Positions 52,700 through 60,793 of a stretch of 64,000 bases of DNA are shown in pieces. A program made the position numbers and the translations under genes. The DNA is from Leifsonia xyli (lineage in GTDB: Bacteria > Actinomycetota > Actinomycetes > Actinomycetales > Microbacteriaceae): contig QFQR01000001.1 of the NCBI GenBank assembly GCA_003243275.1, positions 248,001-312,000 of the forward strand. The letters run 5' to 3'. A model generated the notes under the pieces. That model made no database searches. It saw only the letters and a program-made list of their open reading frames with translations, and was not told the DNA's origin. The first letter of the stretch is position 1, and every line of letters begins with the position of its first letter.

Positions 52700-53648
52700 C
52701 CGGGGCGGGTGGCGGGGCCTGTCGCACGGGGGCCGTGTGCCGCGGGGTCGGATCGCGCGGGGCGAAGAACCCCTCGCCGATGCCCTTGAGCGCCTCGGTG
52801 AGCTCGCTCGGGATGATCCAGAGCTTGTTCGCGTCGCCCTCGGCGAGCTTGGGGAGCGTCTGCAGGTACTGGTAGGCGAGCAGTTTCGAGTCGGGGTCGC
52901 CCTCATGGATGGCGTTGAAGACCGTCTGGATGGCCTCCGCCTCACCCTGCGCGCGCAGCACCGCCGCCTTCGCGTCACCCTCGGCTTGCAGGATCGCGGC
53001 CTGCCGCTGACCCTCGGCCCCGAGGATCGCCGCCTGCTTGGTGCCCTCGGCGGTGAGGATCGCGGCGCGGCGGTCACGCTCGGCACGCATCTGCTTCTCC
53101 ATCGAGTCCTGGATGGAGACGGGCGGGTCGATCGCCTTCAGTTCGACGCGGCTCACGCGGATGCCCCACTTGCCGGTGGCCTCGTCGAGCACCACGCGCA
53201 GTTGGCCGTTGATGTTGTCGCGGGAGGTGAGCGCCTCTTCGAGGTTCAGCCCGCCGACCACGTTGCGCAGCGTGGTCGTGGTGAGCTGCTCGACGGCCCC
53301 CAGATAGTTGGCGATCTCGTAGGTCGCGGCGCGCGCATCCGTCACCTGGAAGTAGACGACGGTGTCGATCGAGACCACGAGGTTGTCCTCGGTGATGACC
53401 GGCTGCGGCGGGAACGACACCACCTGCTCGCGCATGTCGACGAGCGGCCGCAGGCGGTCGATGAGCGGCACCAGGATGTTGAGGCCCGGGTTGAGGGTCT
53501 TGTGATAGCGCCCGAGCCGTTCGACGATGCCCGCGTAGGCCTGCGGGATGATGCGGATCGACTTGAACAGGATCGTCAGCACGAAGATGACGATGATCGC
53601 GACGACGACCACCGTCACGACGGTCGGCACCAGGTTTTCCTCGTTCAT
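52680..53648 (-). CDS. SPFH/band 7 membrane protein (QmcA-like)
   Basis: A 322-residue stomatin-type protein. An N-terminal membrane helix (VTVVVVAIIVIFVLTILFKS) is followed by the SPFH domain: AYAGIVERLGRYHKTLNPGLNIL and VYFQVTDARAATYEIANY. A coiled-coil of Ala/Glu repeats follows (EGQRQAAILQAEGDAKAAVL). The C-terminal tail is Pro-rich. The family organises membrane microdomains and often pairs with NfeD. Here it follows a NfeD gene by a 4-base overlap (ATGA). It precedes a GDPD gene. Confidence 0.92.
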   Translation of the reverse strand: MNEENLVPTVVTVVVVAIIVIFVLTILFKSIRIIPQAYAGIVERLGRYHKTLNPGLNILVPLIDRLRPLVDMREQVVSFPPQPVITEDNLVVSIDTVVYFQVTDARAATYEIANYLGAVEQLTTTTLRNVVGGLNLEEALTSRDNINGQLRVVLDEATGKWGIRVSRVELKAIDPPVSIQDSMEKQMRAERDRRAAILTAEGTKQAAILGAEGQRQAAILQAEGDAKAAVLRAQGEAEAIQTVFNAIHEGDPDSKLLAYQYLQTLPKLAEGDANKLWIIPSELTEALKGIGEGFFAPRDPTPRHTAPVRQAPPPAPDAAPRA

Positions 53649-54136
53649 TCCGCGGCCTCCTCGGGCGTCGGTTCGGGTGTCGGGACGACGACCGCGGTCG
53701 CTCCCTCGATGGCGGTCACGACGATCCGGGTGCCCTCGCGCAGGGGTGCCGCGGGGATGCCGTCGGCCACCCGCGCCGTCCAGACGTCGCCGTTGGCGAG
53801 CTTGACCTGCCCGGAGCCTGCGGAGAAGTCGACCGTGACGGTGCCGCCGAGCCCGAGCAGGGCCTCGACGTTGGAGCGGGTCGGATCGCCGCCCTTGCGC
53901 AGGGCGTGCAGCAGCGGCGGTCTGACGAAGAGCACGAGGGTCAGCGCGAGCACCGCGGCGACGATGAGCTGCACCCACCATTCCCCGCCCACGAGTCCCG
54001 TGACGAGCCCGCCGACCGAACCGAGCGCGAGCATCAGGAAGGTGAACTCGAGGGTGTTCACCTCGATGATGATGAACACGAGGATGAGGCCCAGCCAGAC
54101 CACCCAGGCCCAGCTGGAGATCACATCGGGTTCCAC
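53645..54136 (-). CDS. NfeD-family membrane protein
   Basis: A 163-residue short NfeD protein. The N-terminal hydrophobic helices (WVVWLGLILVFIIIEV, LALGSVGGLVTGLVGG, LIVAAVLALTLVLFVRPP) are followed by an OB-fold domain that begins NVEALLGLGGTVTVDF and includes GQVKLANGDVWTAR. It lacks the protease domain of long NfeD. It is paired with the SPFH gene, the usual arrangement. The GTG at 54136 follows a GAAGGGAAG site and opens just before the first helix. Confidence 0.9.
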   Translation of the reverse strand: MEPDVISSWAWVVWLGLILVFIIIEVNTLEFTFLMLALGSVGGLVTGLVGGEWWVQLIVAAVLALTLVLFVRPPLLHALRKGGDPTRSNVEALLGLGGTVTVDFSAGSGQVKLANGDVWTARVADGIPAAPLREGTRIVVTAIEGATAVVVPTPEPTPEEAAE

Positions 54137-54245
54137 GTCGGCTTCCCTTCGTCGTGTCTCGAAACTATCACCGCGGCGCGACATCCGGGGCGGCCGGGTC
54201 GCCGGATGCCCGCGCTTCGCGGGGCGGTCGCTAGGGTGGAGGATC

Positions 54246-55010
54246 GTGAACGACGTGCTTCCTCCCGACTCGCTGCGCGGTGTCCGCGCACTCATCACCG
54301 GCTCCTCGCGCGGCATCGGCGCCGACACGGCCGGGTACCTGGCCGCGGCCGGCGCGAAGGTCGTCATCAACTACCGCAACAAGGAGGCCCGCGCCCTCAA
54401 GGTGGTCGCCGGCATCGAGGAGGCCGGGGGAGAGGCGATCGCGATCGGCGCCGACCTCACCGATCCGGCATCCGTCGCCGAGATGCTCGCCGAGGTACGT
54501 GCGAGTTGGGGCGGCCTCGACCTGCTCGTGTTGAATGCCTCCGGCGGCATGGAGTCGGGTCTCGGCGAGGACTACGCGATGCGTCTCAACCGCGATGCGC
54601 AGCTGAACGTGCTCGACGCGGCGCTGCCGCTGCTCGGTGCCGGATCGCGCATCGTCTTCGTGACGAGCCACCAGGCGCACTTCATCGAGACGGTGCCGAC
54701 GATGCCGGAGTACGAGGCCGTCGCCCGCAGCAAGCGCGCAGGCGAGGATGCTCTGCGCTCCCGCATCCCGGAGCTCGAGGCCGCGGGTGTCGGCTTCGTG
54801 GTCGTGTCTGGCGACATGATCGAGGGCACCATCACCGCGACGCTGCTCGAGCGCGTCAACCCGGGCGCCATCCAGACGCGGCGTGACGCGGCAGGCAAGC
54901 TCTACAACGTCGCGGAGTTCGCGGCCGAGGTGGCACGGGCGGCCGTGGATGACATCCCGGTCGCTCACACCCGCTACGTGGGCGATGTGAGCGACTTCCT
55001 CGGGGCCTGA
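54246..55010 (+). CDS. SDR-family oxidoreductase with an altered active site
   Basis: A 254-residue Rossmann-fold SDR. The cofactor motif is ITGSSRGIGADTA and NAS is in LVLNASGGME. The expected YxxxK is not clean: YEAVARSK puts Tyr seven positions before Lys, and Val occupies the usual Tyr place. That could mean altered or lost reductase activity, or a subfamily-specific Tyr. The GTG at 54246 has TAGGGT (54232-54237) ending 8 bases before it. It is 4 bases from the downstream Nudix gene, so they probably form an operon. Confidence 0.82.
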   Translation: MNDVLPPDSLRGVRALITGSSRGIGADTAGYLAAAGAKVVINYRNKEARALKVVAGIEEAGGEAIAIGADLTDPASVAEMLAEVRASWGGLDLLVLNASGGMESGLGEDYAMRLNRDAQLNVLDAALPLLGAGSRIVFVTSHQAHFIETVPTMPEYEAVARSKRAGEDALRSRIPELEAAGVGFVVVSGDMIEGTITATLLERVNPGAIQTRRDAAGKLYNVAEFAAEVARAAVDDIPVAHTRYVGDVSDFLGA

Positions 55011-55014
55011 GACG

Positions 55015-55476
55015 GTGAGCGCACCTCGGCATCGCCTCGTGTCGCGGGTGCTGCTGTTCGACCGCGAGGATCGGGTGCTGCTGTTCCTGACCACGGCACC
55101 CGATTCGTCCGGTGTCGCACGCTGGCTGACGCCCGGCGGGGGAGTGGATGCGGGGGAGAGCTTCGCGGAGGCTGCGAGGCGGGAGCTCTTCGAGGAGACA
55201 GGGCTGACGGTCGACGAGCTCGGCGACCCCGTGTGGGCGCACGACTACGACGTCGAGTGGGACTCCGCCGACCACGAGACCGGGCACGCCGAGTTCTTCG
55301 TGCACGTGACCGACCGGTTCGATCCGTCGTCGGAGCATTGGACGGATGAGGAGAAGGTCGACGTGCTCGAATCCCGCTGGTGGAGCCTCACCGAGTTGAT
55401 CGCCGAGAACCCTCGGTTCGAGCCCGCGGAGCTCGTCGAGCTCGTGCGGCGGCAGCGTCCGTCGCGCGTCGACTAG
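55015..55476 (+). CDS. Nudix hydrolase
   Basis: A 153-residue Nudix protein. The catalytic box is complete, running from GGGVDAGESFAEAARREL to FEETGL. The substrate, a nucleoside diphosphate linked to another group, is unknown. N-terminal VSRVLLFDREDRVLLFL is the first strand pair. The GTG start lies 4 bases after the SDR stop. Together with the exonuclease-Nudix fusion it is one of two Nudix proteins in the window. Confidence 0.9.
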   Translation: MSAPRHRLVSRVLLFDREDRVLLFLTTAPDSSGVARWLTPGGGVDAGESFAEAARRELFEETGLTVDELGDPVWAHDYDVEWDSADHETGHAEFFVHVTDRFDPSSEHWTDEEKVDVLESRWWSLTELIAENPRFEPAELVELVRRQRPSRVD

Positions 55477-55545
55477 GGCCCGCGCGGCCCCTGTACCCCT
55501 AACCGGGGATGGTGGAACGAGCTGTCGACCGCCACTGTGTAACCC

Positions 55546-56310
55546 ATGGGCATTCCCGAGCTCACACCCGAAACCCTTACCCTCATCGGCCTCGCGGTCG
55601 GTGCAGGGCTCCTCGTGCTGCTGTTGCTCTGGCTCGTCGTCCGTTCGGCGGTGCTGAGCGCGTTGACGGCACACCAGAAACGTCTGGTCGCGGGGGAGCA
55701 GCAACCCCGACGCTCCCGCGCCGCCGCGCCGGTGGATGCCGTGCAGCTTGACGCCGCGCAGGCGGCCACCACGCCGGCGGCGTCCGAGACACGGGCGGCG
55801 GGGGTGCCCACGACATCCGCGCCCGTCAACGACAATCCCTACGACCATCCGGTGCCGGCGCGCCCGATCATGCCGACGCCCGCGCCGGCGCTCCCTGCGG
55901 TGGCGGCCCTGCCCGCTCCACAGGCCGCACCGGCAGCCGTGGCCGCCGCCGCGGCGCTGTTCGCGCAGGGCGCGGGCGGCGCCACGCCTGCCGTGCCGGT
56001 CGCGCCTGCCGCCGTCGCGCCGGTCGCCGCGGCACCCGTTATGTCAGCTCCTGTCGCGCCACAGGTGGCCCCCCAGGCGGTCGCCGCTCCGATGCCGGTC
56101 CCTGTGGTGCCGACTCCGGCGCTTCCCGTCGCTCCTGCAGCTCCGGCAGTTCACACCCCGGGGCTCGTGCCTGCGGCACCGCACCCGGCGGCAGCCGAGT
56201 CGTGGACACCTCAGCCGGGCCTGACGCTGCCGCCTGAGCCCGTCTATCAGTTCCCGATGCCGACACCGCCCGCGGTGCAACAGCCCTATCCGGCACCTCA
56301 GCAGCGGTAG
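55546..56310 (+). CDS. Membrane-anchored Pro/Ala-rich hypothetical protein
   Basis: A 254-residue protein with one N-terminal membrane helix (LTLIGLAVGAGLLVLLLLWLVV) and a long low-complexity region dominated by Ala, Pro and Val. The C-terminus is Pro/Gln-rich (PPAVQQPYPAPQQR). I recognise no domain. The composition resembles surface-exposed or spacer regions, but an extracellular place is inferred only from the helix. The usage of GCG/GCC/CCG matches the host genome, so it belongs to the backbone. It is the last gene before the acquired region. Confidence 0.65.
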   Translation: MGIPELTPETLTLIGLAVGAGLLVLLLLWLVVRSAVLSALTAHQKRLVAGEQQPRRSRAAAPVDAVQLDAAQAATTPAASETRAAGVPTTSAPVNDNPYDHPVPARPIMPTPAPALPAVAALPAPQAAPAAVAAAAALFAQGAGGATPAVPVAPAAVAPVAAAPVMSAPVAPQVAPQAVAAPMPVPVVPTPALPVAPAAPAVHTPGLVPAAPHPAAAESWTPQPGLTLPPEPVYQFPMPTPPAVQQPYPAPQQR

Positions 56311-56334
56311 CCGCACCCCGCTCGCCCGCGCCTC

Positions 56335-56363
56335 GACATATCGCCGATAACCGCTGTTATGTC
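56335..56363. repeat. Palindromic stretch at the left edge of the acquired region
   Basis: GACATA (56335-56340) is inverted as TATGTC (56358-56363). Inside it, ATAAC and GTTAT (56347-56360) form a second inverted pair. The rest of the 300-base gap before the recombinase gene (56311-56610) is AT-richer and holds no gene I recognise. This could be a recombinase binding site or an operator for the XRE-like protein. Confidence 0.45.
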
Positions 56364-56556
56364 AGAACGATCGTCTATTATTGCATCAGATGAAAGCCTT
56401 GGCATCCCCGGGCTACCTCCGCAGTTCCCTCGCCGATCCGATACCAGAGTGGCCGCTGATCTGGACTTTCGCGAGTCGGAGATCCCGAAGTAGGTCATCG
56501 AGCGCTGCCTGCCTCATGCTCCATTGACACTCTATGAGTACCGAATCCGACTGTAG

Positions 56557-56586
56557 TTGCGCGAAAGTAGCATTAACTGCGATAAT
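56557..56586 (+). promoter_or_regulatory. Promoter of the recombinase operon
   Basis: TTGCGC (56557-56562) and GATAAT (56581-56586) are 18 bases apart, with TGC immediately before GATAAT as an extended -10. The transcript would start near 56593, leaving room for the AAAGAGGTGGG ribosome-binding site before the ATG at 56611. Confidence 0.5.
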
Positions 56587-56610
56587 CATTCATCCAATGA
56601 AAGAGGTGGG

Positions 56611-57720
56611 ATGGCTGTCGACGAGTTCGGTCGCTTTCAGCAGGCAACGAGCCGGTTGCCCCTCCTCCACCCGGATGAGACCACGTTCAGGGAGATGCTT
56701 CGCGGGTGGCGTGCACAGCAACTCAGCCGTGGGCTGAGTCCACGGACCGTCGAAGTCCGAGCCGCCATCATCGAGCGTTTTGTGACAATCACCGCTGCAT
56801 ACCCCTGGCGATGGACAGTCGACATGGTCGACGAGTTCTTCGCCGAGCGCCGATCGGTGCATCACAACCGTCGGTCCACGATCCGCAGCTACCAGAACGC
56901 CCTGCAGCTCTTCAACGACTACCTCTGCACCGATGCATACGGCTGGGTGGATCGATGCATCCAGCTGTTCGGCGACCACCCCTCCCCCGTCTTGCACTAC
57001 TGGAACACGCAACGTCACGTCCTGGAGGCTGAACATGGCGGTCGTCTTCGGCCGTTCACGCGGAGCGAGCTTCAAATGCTGTTCGACCGCGCTGATGACG
57101 AAGTCGATTCGGCCGCCCACAGGAAGACCAAGGGCTGGGCTGCTGCCTTCCGCGACAGCACGCTGCTCAAGGTGAGCTACCTGTTCGGCCTCCGACGCAA
57201 CGAGGTACGTCACCTCCAAGACCTGGACTTCACTCGCAACCCGCACGCCGGCGAGTTCGGTCGGTTCGGCCACCTCAACGTGCGGTTCGGCAAGGCCTCA
57301 TCCGGCACTGACCACAAGCAGCGCAACGTGCTGGCCGTCTTTCCGTGGGGAAGCGAGATCGTTCAGGAGTGGTTGGAACGCGGTCGCCCCCTGCTACCGA
57401 GAAGCCGAGACCTGTTCCCAACCGAGCGCGGAACCCTGGTTTCGGAAACATCGCTAAACGCCCGCTTTCGCCAGTACCGGAGTGACGTCGGCCTGGGCGA
57501 CGAGGTGACTTTTCACTCCCTCCGCCGGTCCTATGTGACTCACCTCATCGAAGACGGCTTCGATGCACTGTTTGTCCAGCAACAAGTCGGGCACGACTAT
57601 GCATCCACGACCGCCATCTACACAGCAGTATCGAGCGACTACCGCGTCAAGGCGCTACGCATGGCGCTCGACGGCACCGTCGCTGCCGCGCTGCGGCTCG
57701 GGTCAAAGGACGGATCATGA
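56611..57720 (+). CDS. Tyrosine recombinase, catalytically complete
   Basis: A 369-residue site-specific recombinase. The core-binding SAM-like domain spans about residues 25-135. The catalytic domain has Arg195 in LFGLRRNEV, a likely Lys near 228, His302-x-x-Arg305 in FHSLRRS, His328 in VGHDY, and the nucleophile Tyr337 in TTAIYTAV. All residues of the R-K-HxxR-H-Y set are thus present. The ATG at 56611 follows AAAGAGGTGGG. Its stop overlaps the next start by ATGA. It is the presumed strand-exchange enzyme of the element. Confidence 0.9.
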   Translation: MAVDEFGRFQQATSRLPLLHPDETTFREMLRGWRAQQLSRGLSPRTVEVRAAIIERFVTITAAYPWRWTVDMVDEFFAERRSVHHNRRSTIRSYQNALQLFNDYLCTDAYGWVDRCIQLFGDHPSPVLHYWNTQRHVLEAEHGGRLRPFTRSELQMLFDRADDEVDSAAHRKTKGWAAAFRDSTLLKVSYLFGLRRNEVRHLQDLDFTRNPHAGEFGRFGHLNVRFGKASSGTDHKQRNVLAVFPWGSEIVQEWLERGRPLLPRSRDLFPTERGTLVSETSLNARFRQYRSDVGLGDEVTFHSLRRSYVTHLIEDGFDALFVQQQVGHDYASTTAIYTAVSSDYRVKALRMALDGTVAAALRLGSKDGS

Positions 57721-58052
57721 AGCGAACTATTTCTTACGAGTGGCACCTCGCGGAGCTCATGGCGAGGAATGCCATGCACAACAGCACCGATCTCCTGCCA
57801 CACCTCGAGCAGCGCGGCATCACGCTATCGTCCGCGCAGGCCTGGCGACTCGTCACACAACGCCCCGAACGCATCTCTATCCAGATGCTCTCCGCCCTCT
57901 GCGATATCTTCCGCTGCTCCCCCGCTGACCTCATCACAGTCATAGCTGCGGACGAAGCCACGAAGGCTCGCGTCAATGAAGCAACGGTTCGAGATCTTCC
58001 CGACTCCCGTCACCGCCCTCGCCGCGCACGCGTGATTCGCGATGGCAGCTGA
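57717..58052 (+). CDS. XRE/Cro-like helix-turn-helix protein of the recombinase operon
   Basis: A 111-residue protein. Residues about 24-75 resemble a Cro/CI-type helix-turn-helix: LLPHLEQRGITLSSAQAWRLV and RISIQMLSALCDIFRCSPADL. The last helix pair (ISIQMLSALCDIFRCSP) matches the small HTH family seen in such operons. The C-terminus is basic (RDLPDSRHRPRRARVIRDG). It overlaps both neighbours, so it is expressed with them. It may control the operon or guide the recombinases to their site. Confidence 0.8.
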   Translation: MKRTISYEWHLAELMARNAMHNSTDLLPHLEQRGITLSSAQAWRLVTQRPERISIQMLSALCDIFRCSPADLITVIAADEATKARVNEATVRDLPDSRHRPRRARVIRDGS

Positions 58053-59523
58053 ACAACTCCCGTTGCCGCCCGCCCGGGGCCGCCCTCGAAAGACTGGCGA
58101 TGCACGCTGCCCGCGCTGCGAGCGTGTCACCAATCGGCTCGACCCCATCGCTCCGCGGGTCCTTCTTTGCCGAAGCTGCATCGAGACAGCGCTCCACACC
58201 CATGGGGTCTGCGGTGCTTGCGGACGTAGAACTCTCCTCCCCGGCCTTGATACGTCTGGACAGCCGATCTGTGGGACTTGCGCCGGCTACGCCCGCGATT
58301 TTCACTGCACGCACTGCGGAAACGAGCGCGCGCCCTACCGCCAAGGTCTCTGTGAGTTCTGCTCACTCGCGAACGATCTCGACGAGCTCCTGCCGCTCAA
58401 CCATCCGCTGGCCAAGTCACTCCGCGAGCACTTCCTCGATGCCGCACGTCCGCGGAGCATCATCAGCTGGCTGCGGAACCCTGAAGCGCGGCAACTCATC
58501 ACCGACGTCACCCATGGCAACATCGAGATCACCCACGAGGCGCTCGACGAGTTGCCTCAGACCAAGTCCCTGGATCACATCCGGGCGTTGCTCGTCGGGC
58601 GAGGCCACCTCCCTCTCCGCGACGAGGCACTTGCCAGATTCACCGCCTGGATCCCGAGGAAGGTTAACGCCGTAACTGGAACCGAAAGCCGCGACGCCCT
58701 TCGCCGCTACGCTACCTGGCATCACCTCCGGCGAGTGCGCGAGAGCGCCTCCACGTCTCGCGGCGCCGCCTCTGCTTCGCACTATGCGAAACAAGAAATC
58801 ACCGTAGCGGGCAACTTCCTCAACTGGCTCGACGATCGAGGGACAACGCTCCGCCAATGCACGCAGGAAGATGTCGATGACTGGCTTAGCGAGGGCCCGA
58901 CAACGCGATACGCCGTGAAGAACTTCCTCACCTTTGCGGCCAAGAGCCGGCTTTCTCGGCCACTCATCGTTCCGCGTCGAGCCGTGAAGTCGATCCGGCG
59001 GATTGACGCAGATGAGCGTCTGAACTTCATCCGAGCGTGTTTGGACGCGGATCAGCATCCCGCCGCGATCCGGCTCATGGCCCTCCTCTTGCTGCTCTTC
59101 GGCCAGCCGATCAGCCGAATCTCGACCATGGCTGTCGATGACGTCCAGGTCGACGATTCGGGCGCAAGGATTCGGTTTACGGACGATTGGATAGAGCTCC
59201 CGTCGCCATTCTCAGAGCTCCTCGCACGGCACTTGATGGATAGAGCTCCCACGATGACCAGATCGGTTGACGGCAACCCGTACTTGTTCCCCGGGTTCCG
59301 TCCTGGCCAGCACATTCGCCGGGACTCCATCAAATCCGCGCTCAACCGCCTTGGCCTCGACTTGCTCGGCGCCAAGAACACCAGCTTGGACGCACTCGTA
59401 GCCGCGATGCCGGCGCCGCTCGTCGCGGACGCACTGGGGTTCAGCTATGGCGCGATGGCTCAGCACGAGAGCTTCGGAGGTCTGCGGTTCGAGCGATACG
59501 TCAGCGGCCGCTATTCCGTCTAG
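58042..59523 (+). CDS. Recombinase-like protein with N-terminal zinc ribbons, probably inactive
   Basis: A 493-residue protein. Six CxxC pairs lie at residues 23, 43, 57, 77, 89 and 104, consistent with three zinc ribbons. A SAM-like core-binding domain follows (about 205-310), then a tyrosine-recombinase-like domain. Arg359 (FGQPISRISTM) can be the first catalytic Arg. The HxxR and GH motifs are missing: NTSLDALVAAMPAPLVADALGFSYG occupies that place, and no nucleophilic Tyr is in the right context. It may bind DNA or hold a complex with the active enzyme. Its start overlaps the XRE-like gene by 11 bases. Confidence 0.8.
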   Translation: MAAEQLPLPPARGRPRKTGDARCPRCERVTNRLDPIAPRVLLCRSCIETALHTHGVCGACGRRTLLPGLDTSGQPICGTCAGYARDFHCTHCGNERAPYRQGLCEFCSLANDLDELLPLNHPLAKSLREHFLDAARPRSIISWLRNPEARQLITDVTHGNIEITHEALDELPQTKSLDHIRALLVGRGHLPLRDEALARFTAWIPRKVNAVTGTESRDALRRYATWHHLRRVRESASTSRGAASASHYAKQEITVAGNFLNWLDDRGTTLRQCTQEDVDDWLSEGPTTRYAVKNFLTFAAKSRLSRPLIVPRRAVKSIRRIDADERLNFIRACLDADQHPAAIRLMALLLLLFGQPISRISTMAVDDVQVDDSGARIRFTDDWIELPSPFSELLARHLMDRAPTMTRSVDGNPYLFPGFRPGQHIRRDSIKSALNRLGLDLLGAKNTSLDALVAAMPAPLVADALGFSYGAMAQHESFGGLRFERYVSGRYSV

Positions 59524-59583
59524 GAGCGGCGAGCGTTCGAAGGCCGTGGCAGCCTCATCGCGTCGCCACCCGCGCAGCTGCAA

Positions 59584-59838
59584 TTACAGCGGCCGAGGAC
59601 CCTGCCGGTTCATGCGGCGCACTTCAAGAGCCTCGGCGTTGAAGCGCCTTATCAGCTCGAACTGGCTGGAGCTGTCGGCGACATCGACCCCGTCGATCCG
59701 TTTGTCGAGCTCATGTACCAGAGCCACGAAAGCGTCGTCATCATCGATGGCTACGTTGTATGCGCCTACTAGGCGGGCGCGAGACTCCACGAGAAGGTCA
59801 TAGATGACGACGGAGTCGACTGGCCGTGAGGCATTCAT
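59584..59838 (-). CDS. Small protein of unknown function, element-linked
   Basis: An 84-residue acidic protein with no recognised domain. It has two helical stretches (VIYDLLVESRARLVGAYNVA and AFVALVHELDKRIDGV). The ATG overlaps the stop of the upstream 142-residue gene (ATGA), a strong sign that both are real and co-translated. Its codon choice is mixed, unlike backbone genes. It converges on the recombinase operon. A partner or antitoxin-like role would be guesswork; I assign none. Confidence 0.6.
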   Translation of the reverse strand: MNASRPVDSVVIYDLLVESRARLVGAYNVAIDDDDAFVALVHELDKRIDGVDVADSSSQFELIRRFNAEALEVRRMNRQGPRPL

Positions 59839-60263
59839 GTATTGACGCTACGTCCACCTTTCTCCCCCAAGGCCCTTGGAGCGCCGCGCTCTTGTCGCCA
59901 CCGTCTAGATTCCTCAGCGAAGCGAGACCCGACCCGAATCGATCGCGGTGTGCTGTCCCAGATCACCCATCGTTCGCGCCGCCAATGCACGGCAACGTGG
60001 TGCATGAACGAGAACGCGACCGGCTTGTCGATATCCGGAAACCTCGCGCGCGAGGCGAGGTCGACCAGTCCCGGTAGCTGCATGAGTTCGTCGAACAGCT
60101 CGCGGAAGGTCGGCGAGCGGCCATGCAACTTCTGATACCGGCGGATCATCACTCCCCCGCGAAGCGCCCAGTGATCTGAGTGCTCGCCAGTCAGCTCACT
60201 GAATAGCGCATAGAGCGCCGGGTCGAAGCCCGTGGGCTCGAGTATGCGGACTCGCGATGACAC
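59835..60263 (-). CDS. Protein of unknown function with a winged-helix-like segment, element-linked
   Basis: A 142-residue basic protein. YQKLHGRSPTFRELFDELMQ resembles the first helices of a LexA-like winged helix (a GxxPTxxEL pattern). The rest contains FSFMHHVAVHWRRERWVIWD and a basic tail (RFAEESRRWRQERG), suggesting nucleic-acid contact. I recognise no family. It starts at GTG 60263 after a strong AGGAGGAGCGA site, so translation is credible. It is the first gene of a two-gene unit, opposite the recombinase operon. Confidence 0.62.
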   Translation of the reverse strand: MSSRVRILEPTGFDPALYALFSELTGEHSDHWALRGGVMIRRYQKLHGRSPTFRELFDELMQLPGLVDLASRARFPDIDKPVAFSFMHHVAVHWRRERWVIWDSTPRSIRVGSRFAEESRRWRQERGAPRALGEKGGRSVNT

Positions 60264-60388
60264 TCGCTCCTCCTCGCGTCACTGTTGTCGACGGTTGTGC
60301 GTGGCCGCTGGCGGCCGCAGCACGAGCATCGTTGCTGGGTGTCATCGGCCATGTCGCGATGGTGCCACGGGCCGGTGACCTTCGCGGG

Positions 60389-60778
60389 TCACAGGTAGCG
60401 GCAGACGTCCTCGGGGGAGCATGTGGCCGGGTCGCCGGTGGTGGCGTTCTCGCGCAGGATGGCGATCGTGGTGCGTAGCTGCGCGAGCTCGGCGAGCTGC
60501 CGGTCGATGACCGCGAGGCGGGTGTCGAGCAGGTCGGTGACGTGCTGGCAGGGGGCCTGGCCCCGGTCTCGGATGGCCAGCACCTGGCCGATCTGGGCCA
60601 GGGTCAGCCCGGCGGCTTGGCCCCGGCGGATGAAGTGCAGCCGGTCGAGCACCTCGGGGCCGTAGTCCCGGTACCCCGCCGGGCTGCGGTCGGGGTCGGG
60701 GAGGAGTCCGACGTCCTCGTAGTACCGCAGGGTCTTAGCTGTCGTGCCCGACGCCTGAGCCACCTCACCGATCCGCAT
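60389..60778 (-). CDS. merR: MerR-family metal-responsive regulator of merA
   Basis: A 129-residue MerR protein. The N-terminal winged helix is MRIGEVAQASGTTAKTLRYYEDVGLLP. After the coiled coil, cysteines lie in APCQHVTDLL and in the C-terminal CSPEDVC, the pattern of heavy-metal MerR members and compatible with mercury binding. It faces merA across a 24-bp dyad. The ATG at 60778 is preferred because CAGAAT ends 7 bases before it. The mercury call rests mainly on the adjacent merA. Confidence 0.88.
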   Translation of the reverse strand: MRIGEVAQASGTTAKTLRYYEDVGLLPDPDRSPAGYRDYGPEVLDRLHFIRRGQAAGLTLAQIGQVLAIRDRGQAPCQHVTDLLDTRLAVIDRQLAELAQLRTTIAILRENATTGDPATCSPEDVCRYL

Positions 60779-60793
60779 GCCACTCATTCTGCC

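Larger units (their letters stand above)
56611..60263. mobile_element. Candidate recombinase-trio mobile element (limits unresolved)
   Basis: Three overlapping plus-strand genes (tyrosine recombinase, XRE-like protein, Zn-ribbon recombinase-like protein) are followed by a convergent two-gene unit of unknown function. Composition is visibly less G+C-rich than the backbone. Actinobacteria carry multi-recombinase elements, and Tn554-type and RIT elements are known examples of several recombinase genes in a row. This set, with one XRE-like and one probably inactive member, does not fit either exactly. Clear terminal repeats or a target duplication were not found. Confidence 0.55.

Noticed and set aside
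56390..56527. 45-codon plus-strand and 35-codon minus-strand frames in the gap left of the recombinase gene
   Set aside because: No ribosome-binding site, no similarity I recognise, and the two frames overlap each other; treated as non-coding.
56351..59592. 15-base imperfect inverted repeat flanking the recombinase operon (56351-56365 and 59578-59592, 12 of 15 matching)
   Set aside because: A match this good is expected by chance given the lengths searched, and it does not line up with any composition boundary on the right.
59447..59803. 118-codon plus-strand frame after the third recombinase gene
   Set aside because: It runs antisense to the better supported 84-residue gene and overlaps the recombinase end, with Ser/Arg-rich shadow composition.
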